Source: Rhea pennata (lineage: Eukaryota > Chordata > Aves > Rheiformes > Rheidae). Taken from it: DNA of 64,000 nucleotides. Every line of letters begins with the position of its first letter. Positions within the stretch are counted from its first letter, which is position 1. Below the pieces are notes generated by a model. That model saw only the letters and a program-made list of their open reading frames with translations. It was not told the DNA's origin and did not search any database. Position numbers and translations under genes: made by a program. The DNA is taken from NCBI RefSeq assembly GCF_028389875.1, contig NC_084687.1, forward strand, positions 2,490,000 through 2,553,999. Reading direction: 5' to 3'. Shown one piece after another: positions 11,483 to 20,394 of the stretch.

Positions 11483-14435
11483 TCACGTCTGCCTGACGGC
11501 CGGCTCCGGAGACAGCTCGATCCTCCTCAGGCTTTCCCGGACGCGGAGGAACTCGGGTCGGCGTTCCGGCTCGCGGCTCAGGGCTGCCTCCCGCTCGTGC
11601 TGCCGGGAGAGGGGTCGCCGGCGTGAAGGGGGGTCATTCCCCAGATCCGGCCTCCCTCGGCCATTCCCCAAACCAGCCACCCTTGATTGTCCTCTGACCT
11701 GGTCCTCCTCCGCCGTCCTCCCGGATCCAGCCTCCCTTGGCCATTCTCTGGATCCATCCCCCAACCCGGCCTCCCTCGACCATTCCCCAACTCAGCCTCC
11801 CTCAGCCTTCGCTCAAACCAGCCTCGCTGGGCCAAGCCCCAAATCCAGCTTCTCTCGGCCATCCCCGACCCGGCCTCCCTCGGCCATTCTCCAGATCCAG
11901 CCTCCCTTGACAGTCCTCTGACTCAGCCCCCTCAGCCATCTCCCAGCCTGGCTTCCCTTGACTGTCCTCCAACCGGACCTCTCTTGGTCATTGCCCAACC
12001 CAGCCTCCCTTGACCTTCCCTCAAACTGAGGGCCAACACCCATACCCACCCTCCTTCAGCTGTCCCCTGGGTCTATCCCTGGGGGCAATGAGGAACGGAC
12101 AGAGGGCTGAAGAAGGGATGGATGGAGGGATGGACGGAGAGATTTGTGCAAGGACAAAGGGAGGAAGGGATGGAGGAAGGACAGCTGGCCTAGAGGGATG
12201 GATGGATGGAGGCGGATGGAGTACAGAGAGATGAAGGGAGGAGGGATGGCCAGGCAATGTGTGGGTGGATGGAGGGCCAGACGGAGCTGCCAGAGGGGCG
12301 GTGCAGACCTCCTCGAGCCTCTGCTGCCGTTTCCTCAGCTGCTGCTCCAGGTCCGTGGTGGATCCTTGCTGCTCCTCCTGCCGCCGCTGCCTCAGCCGCC
12401 GGCTCTCCAGCACCCGTGGGAGCTCAGCCATGTGCCGAGGCAGGATCCCTCTGCGGGGACAGTGGGACTGGTCTCACTGTGGTGGCCGAACCCCGCCACC
12501 CTGCTGGCCCTGCTCAGGGACTGTCCCACACCCCAGCCCCACACCGCAGCCCCACACCCTGGCCCTAGCCCCACTCACCTCCCGTGGCTGAAGAGCAGCT
12601 CCCGGTGCAGCTCCCGGTGGCGCCTGGACTCCCGCACAGGGTTTGGCACCTTCCTCGGCTGGATGAGGCCCTTGTGGCCATCGGTGGCTGGGGCCAAGGT
12701 GAGGCCATGGCTGCTGTCACCCTCTGGGGTGGAAAGCAGGAGTCACCAAGGGACAGGGTCCCTGCGAACAGGGTCATCAGGGCTATGGGGTCACCAGGGG
12801 ACAGGGCCACCAGGGGATGGGCTCACCAAGGACTGGCATCCCTGGGGATGGGGTGACCTGGGGGACAGGGTCACCAGAGGGATGGAGTTCCTGGGGATGG
12901 GATTATGAGAGATGGGGGTCAGCAAGGGGATGGGGTCACCAAGGAGACGGGGTCTCTGGGGACAGAGTCACTAGGAGATGGAGTCACTGACAGATGAGGT
13001 CACTGGGGAACCCCATCATCAGGGTCACTAGAGGGACAGGATCACTGGAGATGGGGTCACTGGGGGGACATGGTCACCAAGGGGTGGGATCAGCTCCGGA
13101 GCTGCAGGACCAGGGTCAGAGGGGGCTTACGGCCCCCCCAGCGTACAGATCCCACTCCAGAGGGCACCAGCCTCCCCACGCAGGGACACACTGCCCCGCA
13201 CTGGCACAGGGCATCAGCTCCCTTGTCCCCTCGCTGGCACCTCGGATGTCACAGCCCAGGTCCCTCCAAACACCTTTAGGTGCCCTCCAGGTTCCCCTCA
13301 CCTGGCCCAAGACGTGCTGTCCCTCTCCTCAGGCCACTCTGTGCTCCCATCACCCTTTGGGTCCTCAGGTCCCCATTGCCCCCCAGGTCTTCATCGCTCC
13401 TCTGGGTCCTCATTGTCCCTTCAGGTCCCCTTATCCTTTGGGATCCCCTTGTCCCTCGGGGTCCCCATGGCCCCTTGGGGTCCCCATAACCCTGCAGGTC
13501 TCCATCATCCCTTGGGGTTTCCATTGCCCCTCAGGTCCCACCACCCCTCAGGTCTCCATCGCCCCTCATGTCCCCATCATCTTAGGTCCCTGTGACCTCT
13601 CTGGCCCCATTTCTGCCTGGGTCCCCATTGCTCCCCATGTGTCCTTGTGCCCTCATGACCCCTCAGAGTCCCCACAGCCCTCAGGTCCCCATTGCCCCTT
13701 GGGGTCCTCGTCACCTTGGGGTCCCCCAGGGCCCTCCTGGGGTCCCCCTGCCCCAGCTGCACTTACCCAGCACTGCGCCACTCCTCGGGGCTTTGCAGCC
13801 ACCCTGGCGAAGGCAAAGCACAGGGTCAAGCACGGGAGCGAAACCCGGCAGGTTTGGGGGGGGGGGACACGGACGCGGCCGGACCCCTGCCCATCACCCC
13901 CTGCCCCGGAGGACCAGGACGGGACATGGCCGTTGGCTCCCCCGGGGGAAACCAGCTCCGCTGGGGCTGGTGCGGGGCAGGGACGCGGCACCGCTGCGGC
14001 TGCCACCGGCCAGCCCCACTCCACTGCCACTGCCCCAGCCCCGGGGAGGCCCATGCTGCCCGTCTGCCCGTGCCCCCCCCCCCCCCCCACAGTAACTCTG
14101 GAACCTAAGGATGACGAGGGGACAGCTGGACTTTGGGCTCTGGAGCATCAGCGTGGTACGTGGGGACAGGTCCTGGGGTGGCCAGACGGGACCCGCCACG
14201 CTGTCCCCTCCGAGCGTCCCCCCCGGCGTGTCCCCCTCCCCGACCGCCCCGGCGACCTGCCGCCACTCACCCGCTTGCTCTGCGACAGCCCCATGCGCCC
14301 GCCGCCGGCGGTCCCCGCGCCCCCGGGCGAGAGCGGGGCCAGGGGCCGGGGGAGCGGGGGGCCCCGCACGCCGCCCCCGTCGGCTTTCGCGGCGCCACCG
14401 GCCTGCGCGGCCCCTGCTCCTCCGGCGAAAGCCAT
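11483..14435 (-). CDS. FAM107-family (DUF1151) protein, five exons, 201 aa
   Basis: Exons on the minus strand are 14435-14271, 13803-13767, 12723-12579, 12450-12309 and 11599-11483. They sum to 606 nt (201 residues plus stop), with GT-AG ends and matching phases. The last three exons align with FAM107A and FAM107[21 protein letters not shown] then [11 protein letters not shown], then [15 protein letters not shown], then [14 protein letters not shown], then [13 protein letters not shown]. These correspond to the DUF1151 core and the conserved C-terminus of the family. Known members bind actin and are stress- or glucocorticoid-responsive (FAM107A, also DRR1/TU3A). The first two exons, about 67 residues, are Gly/Ala/Pro-rich and have no match I know; human members are 131-144 residues. 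An in-frame ATG at codon 48 begins MGLSQSKR, a possible N-myristoylation start. FAM107A and B lie on human 3p14 and 10p13, so this locus may be a third family member; the symbol is left empty for that reason. The first two exons are less certain than the last three. Confidence 0.8.
11640..12020. repeat. CCTCCCTYGGCCATTCCCCA-type repeat in FAM107-like intron 4
   Basis: Degenerate units of about 30-37 bp built on CCTCCCTCGGCCATTCCC, CCAACC and CCAGATCC, between exons 11599 and 12309. Next to it, 12110-12260 is a GGATGGA-rich purine tract. Neither codes. Confidence 0.8.
12760..13090. repeat. GGGGATGGGGTCACCA-type minisatellite in FAM107-like intron 2
   Basis: Short degenerate units (about 17-20 bp) of GGGATGGGGTCACCAAGGGGACAGG character between exons 13767 and 12723. 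The same intron then changes to a different repeat. Confidence 0.8.
13340..13745. repeat. GGTCCCCATTGCCCCTC-type minisatellite in FAM107-like intron 2
   Basis: Degenerate units of about 20 bp (GGTCCCCATYGCCCCTCA) fill the upstream half of the same intron, ending close to the donor of the 37-nt exon 13767-13803. Confidence 0.8.
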
Positions 14436-14584
14436 TAAGCCGCAGGATTAGCCTGGCCGGGCGGCGGGGACGGGGACACGTGTCCAGCGGGGACGCGGAG
14501 CCGCCCCAGCCGGGCTGGCGGCACCGCTCCGCCAGCCGCCACCGCGGCGCCCAGAGCCCCGCCGCCAGCCTGGCTCACCGGGAC

Positions 14585-15060
14585 CCTGCCCTCACTGGGA
14601 GCACCGGTGCCACTGGAGCCACTGGGGTCGCTGGAATCACTGGGACCGCTCCTGTCACTAGGTTCACTGGTGCCACTGGGAGCACTGGAGTCACTGGAAT
14701 TACCGGTGCCACCGAGATTGGTGGGAGTACTGGGAGCGCTGGGGTGACTGGTGGCACTGGGAGCACTGGGAGCACCGAGATCACTGATTTTGGACAACAC
14801 TTTCACTGGGGTCACTCGTGTCACTAGTGCCACCGGGACCGCTGCTGTCACTGGGATCACTGGTGCCACTGGGATCACTGGGAATACTGCAATCGCTGCT
14901 GTCCCTGGCATCACTGGTGCCAACGGCATCACTGGTGTCGCTGGGCTCCTGCTGCTATCACTGGTACCACTGGTGTCACTGGGATTACTCCTATCACTGG
15001 GATCACTAGAGCCACTGGGCTCCCACTGCCGCCACCAGCTCAACCGGTGTCACTGGTGTC
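14585..15060. repeat. 9-bp CACTGGNNN minisatellite in the divergent FAM107-like/TMEM167B spacer
   Basis: About 50 copies of a 9-bp unit CACTGG plus three variable bases. A 9-bp unit keeps the frame, so one strand reads as Thr-Gly-rich collagen-like protein and the other as Ser-Asp-rich. It lies upstream of both genes and is not joined to either. Confidence 0.9.
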
Positions 15061-15318
15061 ACCGCGGTCTGACCGGGTGGGTTAGGGGGAGGGGGGACGA
15101 CACACGCTACTGGCCGCTACTGGCGGTTACTGGGGGCGGGAATCTCTTCATAGGCGCTTGACTGAGCACGCCTGTGCGGCTCGGTCCTCGGCTGCCTCTG
15201 CCTGGCCAGCGCCATCGGCGCTCGGCAGGCTGCGCCTGGGGCTTCCGCTGTCGCGTTGGCCGGGGCGGGGCGGGCGCGCGGGGCCGCGGGGCGCTGACGG
15301 GACCCCGCCGCCGCCGCC
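15061..15318. promoter_or_regulatory. Proximal TMEM167B promoter and 5' UTR region
   Basis: CpG-rich non-repetitive sequence between the 9-bp array and the TMEM167B ATG. GGGGCGGGGCGGGC at 15262-15275 is a GC-box-like cluster. There is no TATA box. The start site cannot be read. Confidence 0.45.
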
Positions 15319-16226
15319 ATGACCAACGGTGAGGGGCGCCGGGCGCCTCAGCTCGGAGGGAGGGGGCAGACAGGCCGCCCGGACACAGGGTCTTTCCGGG
15401 CTGGGGCAGCGGCACCTCGGACCCTCGGGCCCCTCCGGAGGGGAGATGGCAAAGCTCGGCCGCCTGGGCCCCACCCCCCGGGAGAGGGGAGGAGGGAGGC
15501 CCCGGACGCCTGGGTCCCCCCCCCCGGGGGAGGGCAGGAGGCCCCGGACGCCTGGGTCCCCCTGGTGAGGGGTGGGGGAGGGCAGGAGGCCCAGGACGCC
15601 TGGGTCCCCCCCGGTGGGGGGTGGGGGAGGGCAGGAGGCCCCAGACGCCTGGGTCCCCGCGGTGGGGGGGTTGGGGGAGGGCAGGAGGCCCCGGACGCCT
15701 GGGTCTCCCTAGGGGAGGGGAGGGCAGGGAGGTCCTGGATGCCCGGGTCCCCCCGTTGGGGTGGGGGGCAGGAGGCCCTGGACAACTGGGTCTTCCCCGG
15801 GCAGGGGAGGGAGGGCAGGAGGCCCCGGACGCCTGGGTCGCCCCTGGGGTGGGGGAAGGGCAGGGAGGCTGCGGACGCCTGGACCCCCCCGGGGGGTGCA
15901 GCTGACGCCCGCCCGCAGTGTACTCGCTGGACGGGCTGCTGGTGTTCGGGCTGCTCTTCGTGTGCACCTGCGCCTACCTGCGGAAGGTGCCGCGCCTCAA
16001 GGCCTGGCTGCTCTCGGAGAAGCGCGGCGTCTGGGGTGTCTTCTACAAGGGTGAGCCAGGGCAGGGGGGGGACACCGGGCGGGGGGCGGGGTCCAGGCGT
16101 CCGAAGCTGCCCCACCGCGAACGCCTCTGCTTTGGCCCCGCAGCTGCCGTCATCGGCACCCGGCTCCACGCGGCCGTGTCCGTGTCCTGCATCCTTATGG
16201 CTTTCTACGTCCTTGTGGTGAAGTGA
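15319..16226 (+). CDS. TMEM167B: TMEM167B (kish-B), 74 aa Golgi membrane protein
   Basis: Three exons, 15319-15328 (only MTN plus one base), 15919-16050 and 16144-16226, total 225 nt or 74 residues, the same length as human. The start ATG follows GCCGCCGCC and the first intron splits codon 4. The protein reads [57 protein letters not shown] and ends FYVLVVK. Two hydrophobic segments (about residues 8-22 and 51-70) flank a basic cytosolic or lumenal loop. The kish family acts in the early secretory pathway and was identified in Drosophila by its effect on secretion. The neighbours to the right (SCARNA2, CFAP276, ELAPOR1, SARS1, CELSR2) keep the human 1p13.3 order. Confidence 0.97.
15480..15895. 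repeat. GGCAGGAGGCCCCGGACGCC minisatellite in TMEM167B intron 1
   Basis: About nine copies of a 35-60 bp unit with the core AGGAGGCCCCGGACGCCTGG followed by GTCCCCC. It occupies most of intron 1, and the variation in length comes from G/C runs. Confidence 0.88.
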
Positions 16227-16752
16227 TCTCGAAGCGGCTGCAGGGAGCAGCGTCCTGGCAGCGCGGAGCAGCTTCCAGTACAGATCCCGGCAGCTCTCGG
16301 CGTTGGTGCTCTGCACGGTAGCCGCCGTGGCCCAGCGCCGCGCTCGAGCCCGTCTCGTCCCCGTCGATGGGGCCCCGCGGCGATTGATGTCATCGGGCCA
16401 CGCTTCAGCTCTTGGAAAGGGAATTTCCCAACGGGGCAGTGGGCCGGGGGCTTGGCCCCGCTGTGCGGCCGGAGCCCACCGGGCCCTGCCGCTCCTCTAG
16501 GAGGGAGAGAATCGCCCTGTGCCTGGTGAGCGCCTCCTCTGGGCCCGGCTGCAGCCCCACACGGCGCGCCGGGGCCCTTGGCGCCTCCGCGGCGCAGGGC
16601 CGGGCGGCGCAGGGGGACGCTGTTGTCCCGCATGCGGCATTTCTTTGCTCTGCTGGGACTGTGCTGCGTCCCTCGGCGGGCAAACGTGCCCGTCTCCCTC
16701 TGTAGCTGTGATTTTTTTTTAACTGTTTATGAACTCTGGACCCTAATGTGCA

Positions 16753-16758
16753 AATAAA
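16753..16758 (+). terminator. TMEM167B poly(A) signal
   Basis: AATAAA lies 527 nt past the stop codon at the end of a less repetitive tract, giving a 3' UTR of about 550 nt. Confidence 0.8.
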
Positions 16759-16799
16759 ATGGGGGGTTTCCCTGCTGCCAGGGGCGTTTTCCCTCGGGC

Positions 16800-17330
16800 T
16801 TCGGGGGCGGCTGTAAGGTGAGGGAGACTCCGCGTGCCCGGAGTGAGCGTGCAAGGCCCAGCACGCAGGTGCCCTGGCAGGTGTGCCATGCTGTGGCTTG
16901 TGGGTACACGCCCTCAGGGGGTGGGAGCGTGCGGCTGAGGCATGTGCACACCAAGGGAACGAATGGGTGAAGTGAGGGCACGCTCGCATGTGTGCAAGCC
17001 TGGGGCTGTGTATGCGTGCCAGGGATTTGCACACACACATGCGTGCTCAAAGCATAGTGTGTAAGGACTGACTGTGTGCACCCGGGCAACCAGAGGAGTG
17101 TTGCACGAGGGCAGGGGGAGCATGTGTGTATGGACACCTAGGGATGGGTGTGCAAGGGCTGGATGTGTGTGTGCCCAAGAGTGTGCAAAGGTTAGGTGTG
17201 CATACACTCGTGTGTGCACCCCTAGGGGTGGGTGTGCAAGGGCAGGGTGCATGTGAGCCATCCTGGCAGCCCTTCTAAGGGCCGGGGCGCGCGCGTGCCC
17301 GTGCGTCCGTGCACACGCGCGTGCCCGTGC
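16800..17330. repeat. TGTG/GTGCA-rich spacer between TMEM167B and SCARNA2
   Basis: Loose repeats of GTGTGTGCA, GGGTGTGCAAGGG and similar words. No gene was recognised. The alternating purine-pyrimidine character is shared with the following guide RNA region. Confidence 0.6.
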
Positions 17331-17344
17331 GCCCGGGGCCGGAC

Positions 17345-17526
17345 GCGCATGCGTGTGAGTGACCCCCACCCCACCCCGCCGGCCGGCCCGCTGAGGCGGA
17401 GCGCGCATGCGTGTGAGCAAGTTCGCGCCCCGCCCAACCAGCAGGGCCCCTGAGGCGGGGCGCGCATGCGTGTGAGCGACTTCCCGCCCCCACCAGCCGG
17501 GCCGCTGAGGCCGGGCGCGCATGCGC
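17345..17526. promoter_or_regulatory. Tandem array of four NRF1-like sites upstream of SCARNA2
   Basis: GCGCATGCG occurs at 17345-17353, 17403-17411, 17462-17470 and, as the full palindrome GCGCATGCGC, at 17517-17526. Spacing is 58, 59 and 55 bp. The copies sit in a repeated block (core GCGCATGCGTGTGAGC, then CCGGCCGCTGAGGC). NRF1 recognises YGCGCAYGCGCR. The array ends about 250 bp before the first guide of the predicted SCARNA2, so a promoter role is inferred. Confidence 0.6.
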
Positions 17527-17539
17527 AGCGCGGGGCGCG

Positions 17540-17960
17540 CCCTCCGGCCGCGGGGGGGCGCGCTCGGCGGGGGCGGGGCCGCCGCTTCCCGGCGGGCCCC
17601 GCGCGCGCTGTAGGCGGGGGAGGGGGGCGGGGCGCGCGCGGAGCGGCGGCGCGAGTGCGGCGCGCGGGTGCGTGTGCAAGGGGGCGCGTGTGCAAGCGGG
17701 GGTGGTGTGCGTGGAAGGGGGCGCGTGTGCGTGTGCAAGGGCGTGCGAGGGCGCCGCTCCTCCCCTACACATTGATCTTATTTGATCGGGGGGGGCCGCC
17801 CCCCCCGGCGTGAGAAGACCCCTCCTGCGAAGCCCCCCGCGGGCGCTGTGCAGCGAGGCCGCCTCGGCGGCGCGGACGTGATGAGTCGATCAGATAGACG
17901 AGGCCGGAGCCCGGCCCGCCCGGGCCCGGCCCCTGAGTACGAGGCGATTCTGATCCGCTC
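17540..17960 (+). ncRNA. SCARNA2: SCARNA2-like C/D small Cajal-body RNA (guides for U2 G25 and C61)
   Basis: Two antisense elements to vertebrate U2 snRNA lie in the order expected for SCARNA2 (mgU2-25/61). TTGATCTTA at 17772-17780 pairs with U2 22-30. Its C at 17777 pairs with G25 and is the fifth base upstream of a D'-like TTGA at 17782-17785. ATCAGATA at 17889-17896 pairs with U2 58-65. Its G at 17893 faces C61, fifth upstream of a degenerate ACGA at 17898. A perfect box C, GTGATGA, is at 17878-17884, and CTGA boxes lie at 17933-17936 and 17950-17953. The GT-rich stretch 17665-17755 resembles the GU-rich part of mammalian SCARNA2. Location between TMEM167B and CFAP276/ELAPOR1 matches human. 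The RNA would direct 2'-O-methylation of U2 in Cajal bodies. Both ends are estimates, set from the 420-nt human length and the last box D. Confidence 0.75.
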
Positions 17961-17971
17961 CAGCGGCCGGG

Positions 17972-18690
17972 GCCTTGCACGGGGCCGTGCAGCGTGCAGG
18001 GGCTTTGCACGGGGCCGCGCAAGCTCTGGGCGGTGCGTGTGAGCTTTGCACGGGGCCGTGCAAGCCCTGTATAGCATGCAGGAGGTTTGCACAAGGCTGC
18101 GCAGGGTCCACGCGCTGTGCAAGAGCTCTGCACGGCGCCCTGAGAGCCAGGTGCAACCTGCAGGAGCCTTGCCGGGGGCCGTGCAAGGTCTGCACAGCGC
18201 GCAGGAGCTTCGCGCGGGGCTGTGCGGCACGTGGGAGCTTTGCACAGGGCCGTGCAGTCTGTGCAAAGTTTGAATGACGCGCAGGGCCGTGCAAGCTCTG
18301 TAGGGGGCTGCACAATACGCAAGAGCGTTGCGCAGGGTTGTGTAACGCGTCGTGAGTCGTGCGCAGGGCCGTGCGGGCGCCACACACCGCGTGGGAGGTT
18401 TCTGTGGGACACGGGGCCTCGCAAGCTCCCTGTGCGAGGTCTGCAGGGGGGCACGCAAGCTCTGGGCAGCGTGCAGGAGCTTCGCACAGGGCTGTGCGCA
18501 GCCCGTGCACAAGCTTTGACCAGGCCTGCAACACACAGGAGCTTTGCACGGGGCCGTGCAAGGCCCACGCACAAGCTTTGAACAAGGGTACGACGTGCTG
18601 GAGCTTTGCACGGGTCCGTGCAAGCTCCAAGCAACATGCGTGAGGTTTGTGCAAGACACGGGGCCGTGCAACGCACACGAGCTCTGCAGG
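17972..18690. repeat. Array of dyad elements TTGCACGG-GG-CCGTGCAA
   Basis: Copies of an 18-bp perfect inverted repeat with 8-bp arms recur every 30-60 bp between SCARNA2 and the 3' end of CFAP276. Exact or near-exact copies are at 17975-17991, 18046-18063, 18544-18561 and 18606-18623, with about ten decayed copies between. The intervening words are of the type AGCTCTGGGCAGCGTGCAGG. No coding frame is credible. Confidence 0.85.
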
Positions 18691-18809
18691 GGCGTGAGGC
18701 TGGGGCGATGCAGCCCATGTCCCCACGTCCCCCTGCCCCGGGCAGCACCCGTGGGTGGCTCCGCCCTGGGCACGGGAGCAAGGACGCGGGCTCGGACCGC
18801 GCTCGGCTC

Positions 18810-18815
18810 TTTACT
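18810..18815 (-). terminator. Variant poly(A) signal for CFAP276
   Basis: TTTACT on the plus strand reads AGTAAA on the minus strand, 17 nt beyond the CFAP276 stop. AGTAAA is a known weak variant. The 3' UTR would be very short, so this is tentative. Confidence 0.4.
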
Positions 18816-18831
18816 GCGGGCCGGGGGGCTC

Positions 18832-20290
18832 CTAGCAGGAGAAGAAGCCGCCGTTCTCCTTGCGGGAGTAGCCGCTGTTGGTGGCGGCGCTGTGGGGACA
18901 CTCTGCCGGACGGGGGACACGGGGTCGGTGGGGAGCTCCGGCCGGGTCCCCAGGCCACCGCGGGCGCAGCCGCGACCCCTGTGTCAGTGGTCATGGCTGG
19001 GTCCCCAGGGCCACCATGGATGGAGCCATGTCCCCATGCTGGAGCCTGCACCCACATCACCATGGGTGGCAGCACGTCCCTGTGGTCCAAGCCCTGTGCG
19101 CATGGTCCCAGCGGTCCCAGCGCTGTCCCCGTGGTCCCTTGGTCCCAGCCACAACCCTTTGGTCCCAGCCATGCCCCTACATCCTTGTAGTCCCAGCCGC
19201 ATCCCCGTGGTCCCAGCTGTGTCCCCACGCCACCCTGGATGGAGCGTGTCCCCGCACCACAGCCATAGTCCCGTCCCCATGTCCCCTTGGTCCCAGCCAT
19301 GTCCCCATGGTCCCAGCCGTGTCCCCATGGTCCTGTGGTCCCAGCCGTGTCCCCGTGGTCCCAGCCGTGTCCTTGTGCCCCCTTGGTCCCAGTCGCGTCC
19401 CCGTGGTCCCAGACATGTCCCCGTGGTCCTGTGGTCCCAGCCATGTCCCCATGGTCCCTCCTAGCTGTGTCCCCACGCCACCCTGGATGGAGCGTGTCCA
19501 CCCACAACAGCCATAGCCCCATCCCCGTGCCCCCGTGGTCCCAGCCGTGTCCCCGTGGTCCTGTGGTCCCAGCCATGCCCCCCACGGTCCCAGCCGTGTC
19601 CCCATTGCCCCAGCTGTGCCCCAGTGCTCCCAGCCCTGTCCCAACGGCACTATGGAGTCACCCGTGTCCCCGCAACCCCCTGGCTGGAGCCGCGTCGCCG
19701 CAGCCGTGCGCCCGCGTGCCCTCGCGTGCCCCCGCGTGCCGGGGCCGCCGCGGTGCCCTACCGATGGCGCCCTGGATGCTGTGCACGGAGGCCTTGGTGG
19801 GGCTGACCCAGCGGCGCGCGGGGGGCCGCGGCCGGTGCTGCTCCATCGGGGGGGACCCGCGGGGCACCCTGCGGCCGGCACAGCGCGGGGTGCGGGGTGG
19901 AGGGGGTGCGGGTGCTGCGGTGCCCGGGCCCGGCGGGCGCAGCGCGGCGCGGGGGGCAGGCGGGACGGCCAGCACTCACCCGCGGGGTGGCGGCAGGCCG
20001 GCGGCGGGGGCCCGGCGGGCCTTGGCGGCGCTGCACAGCGTGGCCGTGGCGTGCAGGCGGCTCCAGGGCCCCCCCCCCGGCTCTGCGCCCTGGCCGGGCT
20101 GAGGACGGAGAGTTCGTGACACCCACGGCCGGGCCGGGCCGGGCCGGGCCGGCTGGGCCAGGCCGCTGGGGGGGGGAGGCGGTGACACCCCGCCGCCACC
20201 CGACTTGTTTCACCCCAATTTCCACCCTCCTACCTGGGCGGGGGCCGGGCCGGGGGGGCTCCGCGGGGCCGGGTCCCTGGGGGGCGCCAT
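18832..20290 (-). CDS. CFAP276: CFAP276 (C1orf194), ciliary microtubule inner protein, shortened to 117 aa
   Basis: Four exons on the minus strand, 20290-20234, 20098-19980, 19868-19762 and 18902-18832, total 354 nt (117 residues plus stop), with GT-AG ends and matching phases. PWSRL near residue 30 and the C-terminal third (PTKASVHSIQGAI, then AATNSGYSRKENGGFFSC) match human CFAP276, which has PWSRL and HSIQG followed by AATNGGYSRK and GGFFS. The human protein is about 169 residues. Here the middle of about 50 residues is replaced by a short Pro/Arg-rich linker. The introns on either side are only 135 and 111 bp and hold no other exon, so this looks like real shortening. Position between SCARNA2 and ELAPOR1 on the opposite strand agrees with human. 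The family coats the inside of axonemal doublet microtubules; human variants cause a Charcot-Marie-Tooth neuropathy. Whether the short form still works is unknown. Confidence 0.85.
19060..19690. repeat. GGTCCCAGCCGTGTCCCCGT minisatellite in CFAP276 intron 3
   Basis: Units of about 18-25 bp (GTCCCCGTGGTCCCAGCCGT) are arranged in a higher-order pattern with CCACGCCACCCTGGATGGAG blocks at about 19222 and 19474. It fills most of the last intron. Confidence 0.9.
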
Positions 20291-20394
20291 CCGCTGCCGC
20301 GCCGGTGCTCGGTGCTCGGCGCTGCACCTCGCGGCGCCGCCGTTGCCGGGAAGCGGCGCGGGCGGGGCCGGCCGGGGCGGGGTGGGGGGGGGGG

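Noticed and set aside
14111-14827. Collagen-like TG-rich frame
   Set aside because: Arises from a 9-bp minisatellite; there is no signal peptide, Gly-X-Y hydroxylation pattern or splice support.
20342-20355. RFX X-box upstream of CFAP276
   Set aside because: Only the half-site GTTGCC is present; the second half does not match RRNRAC.
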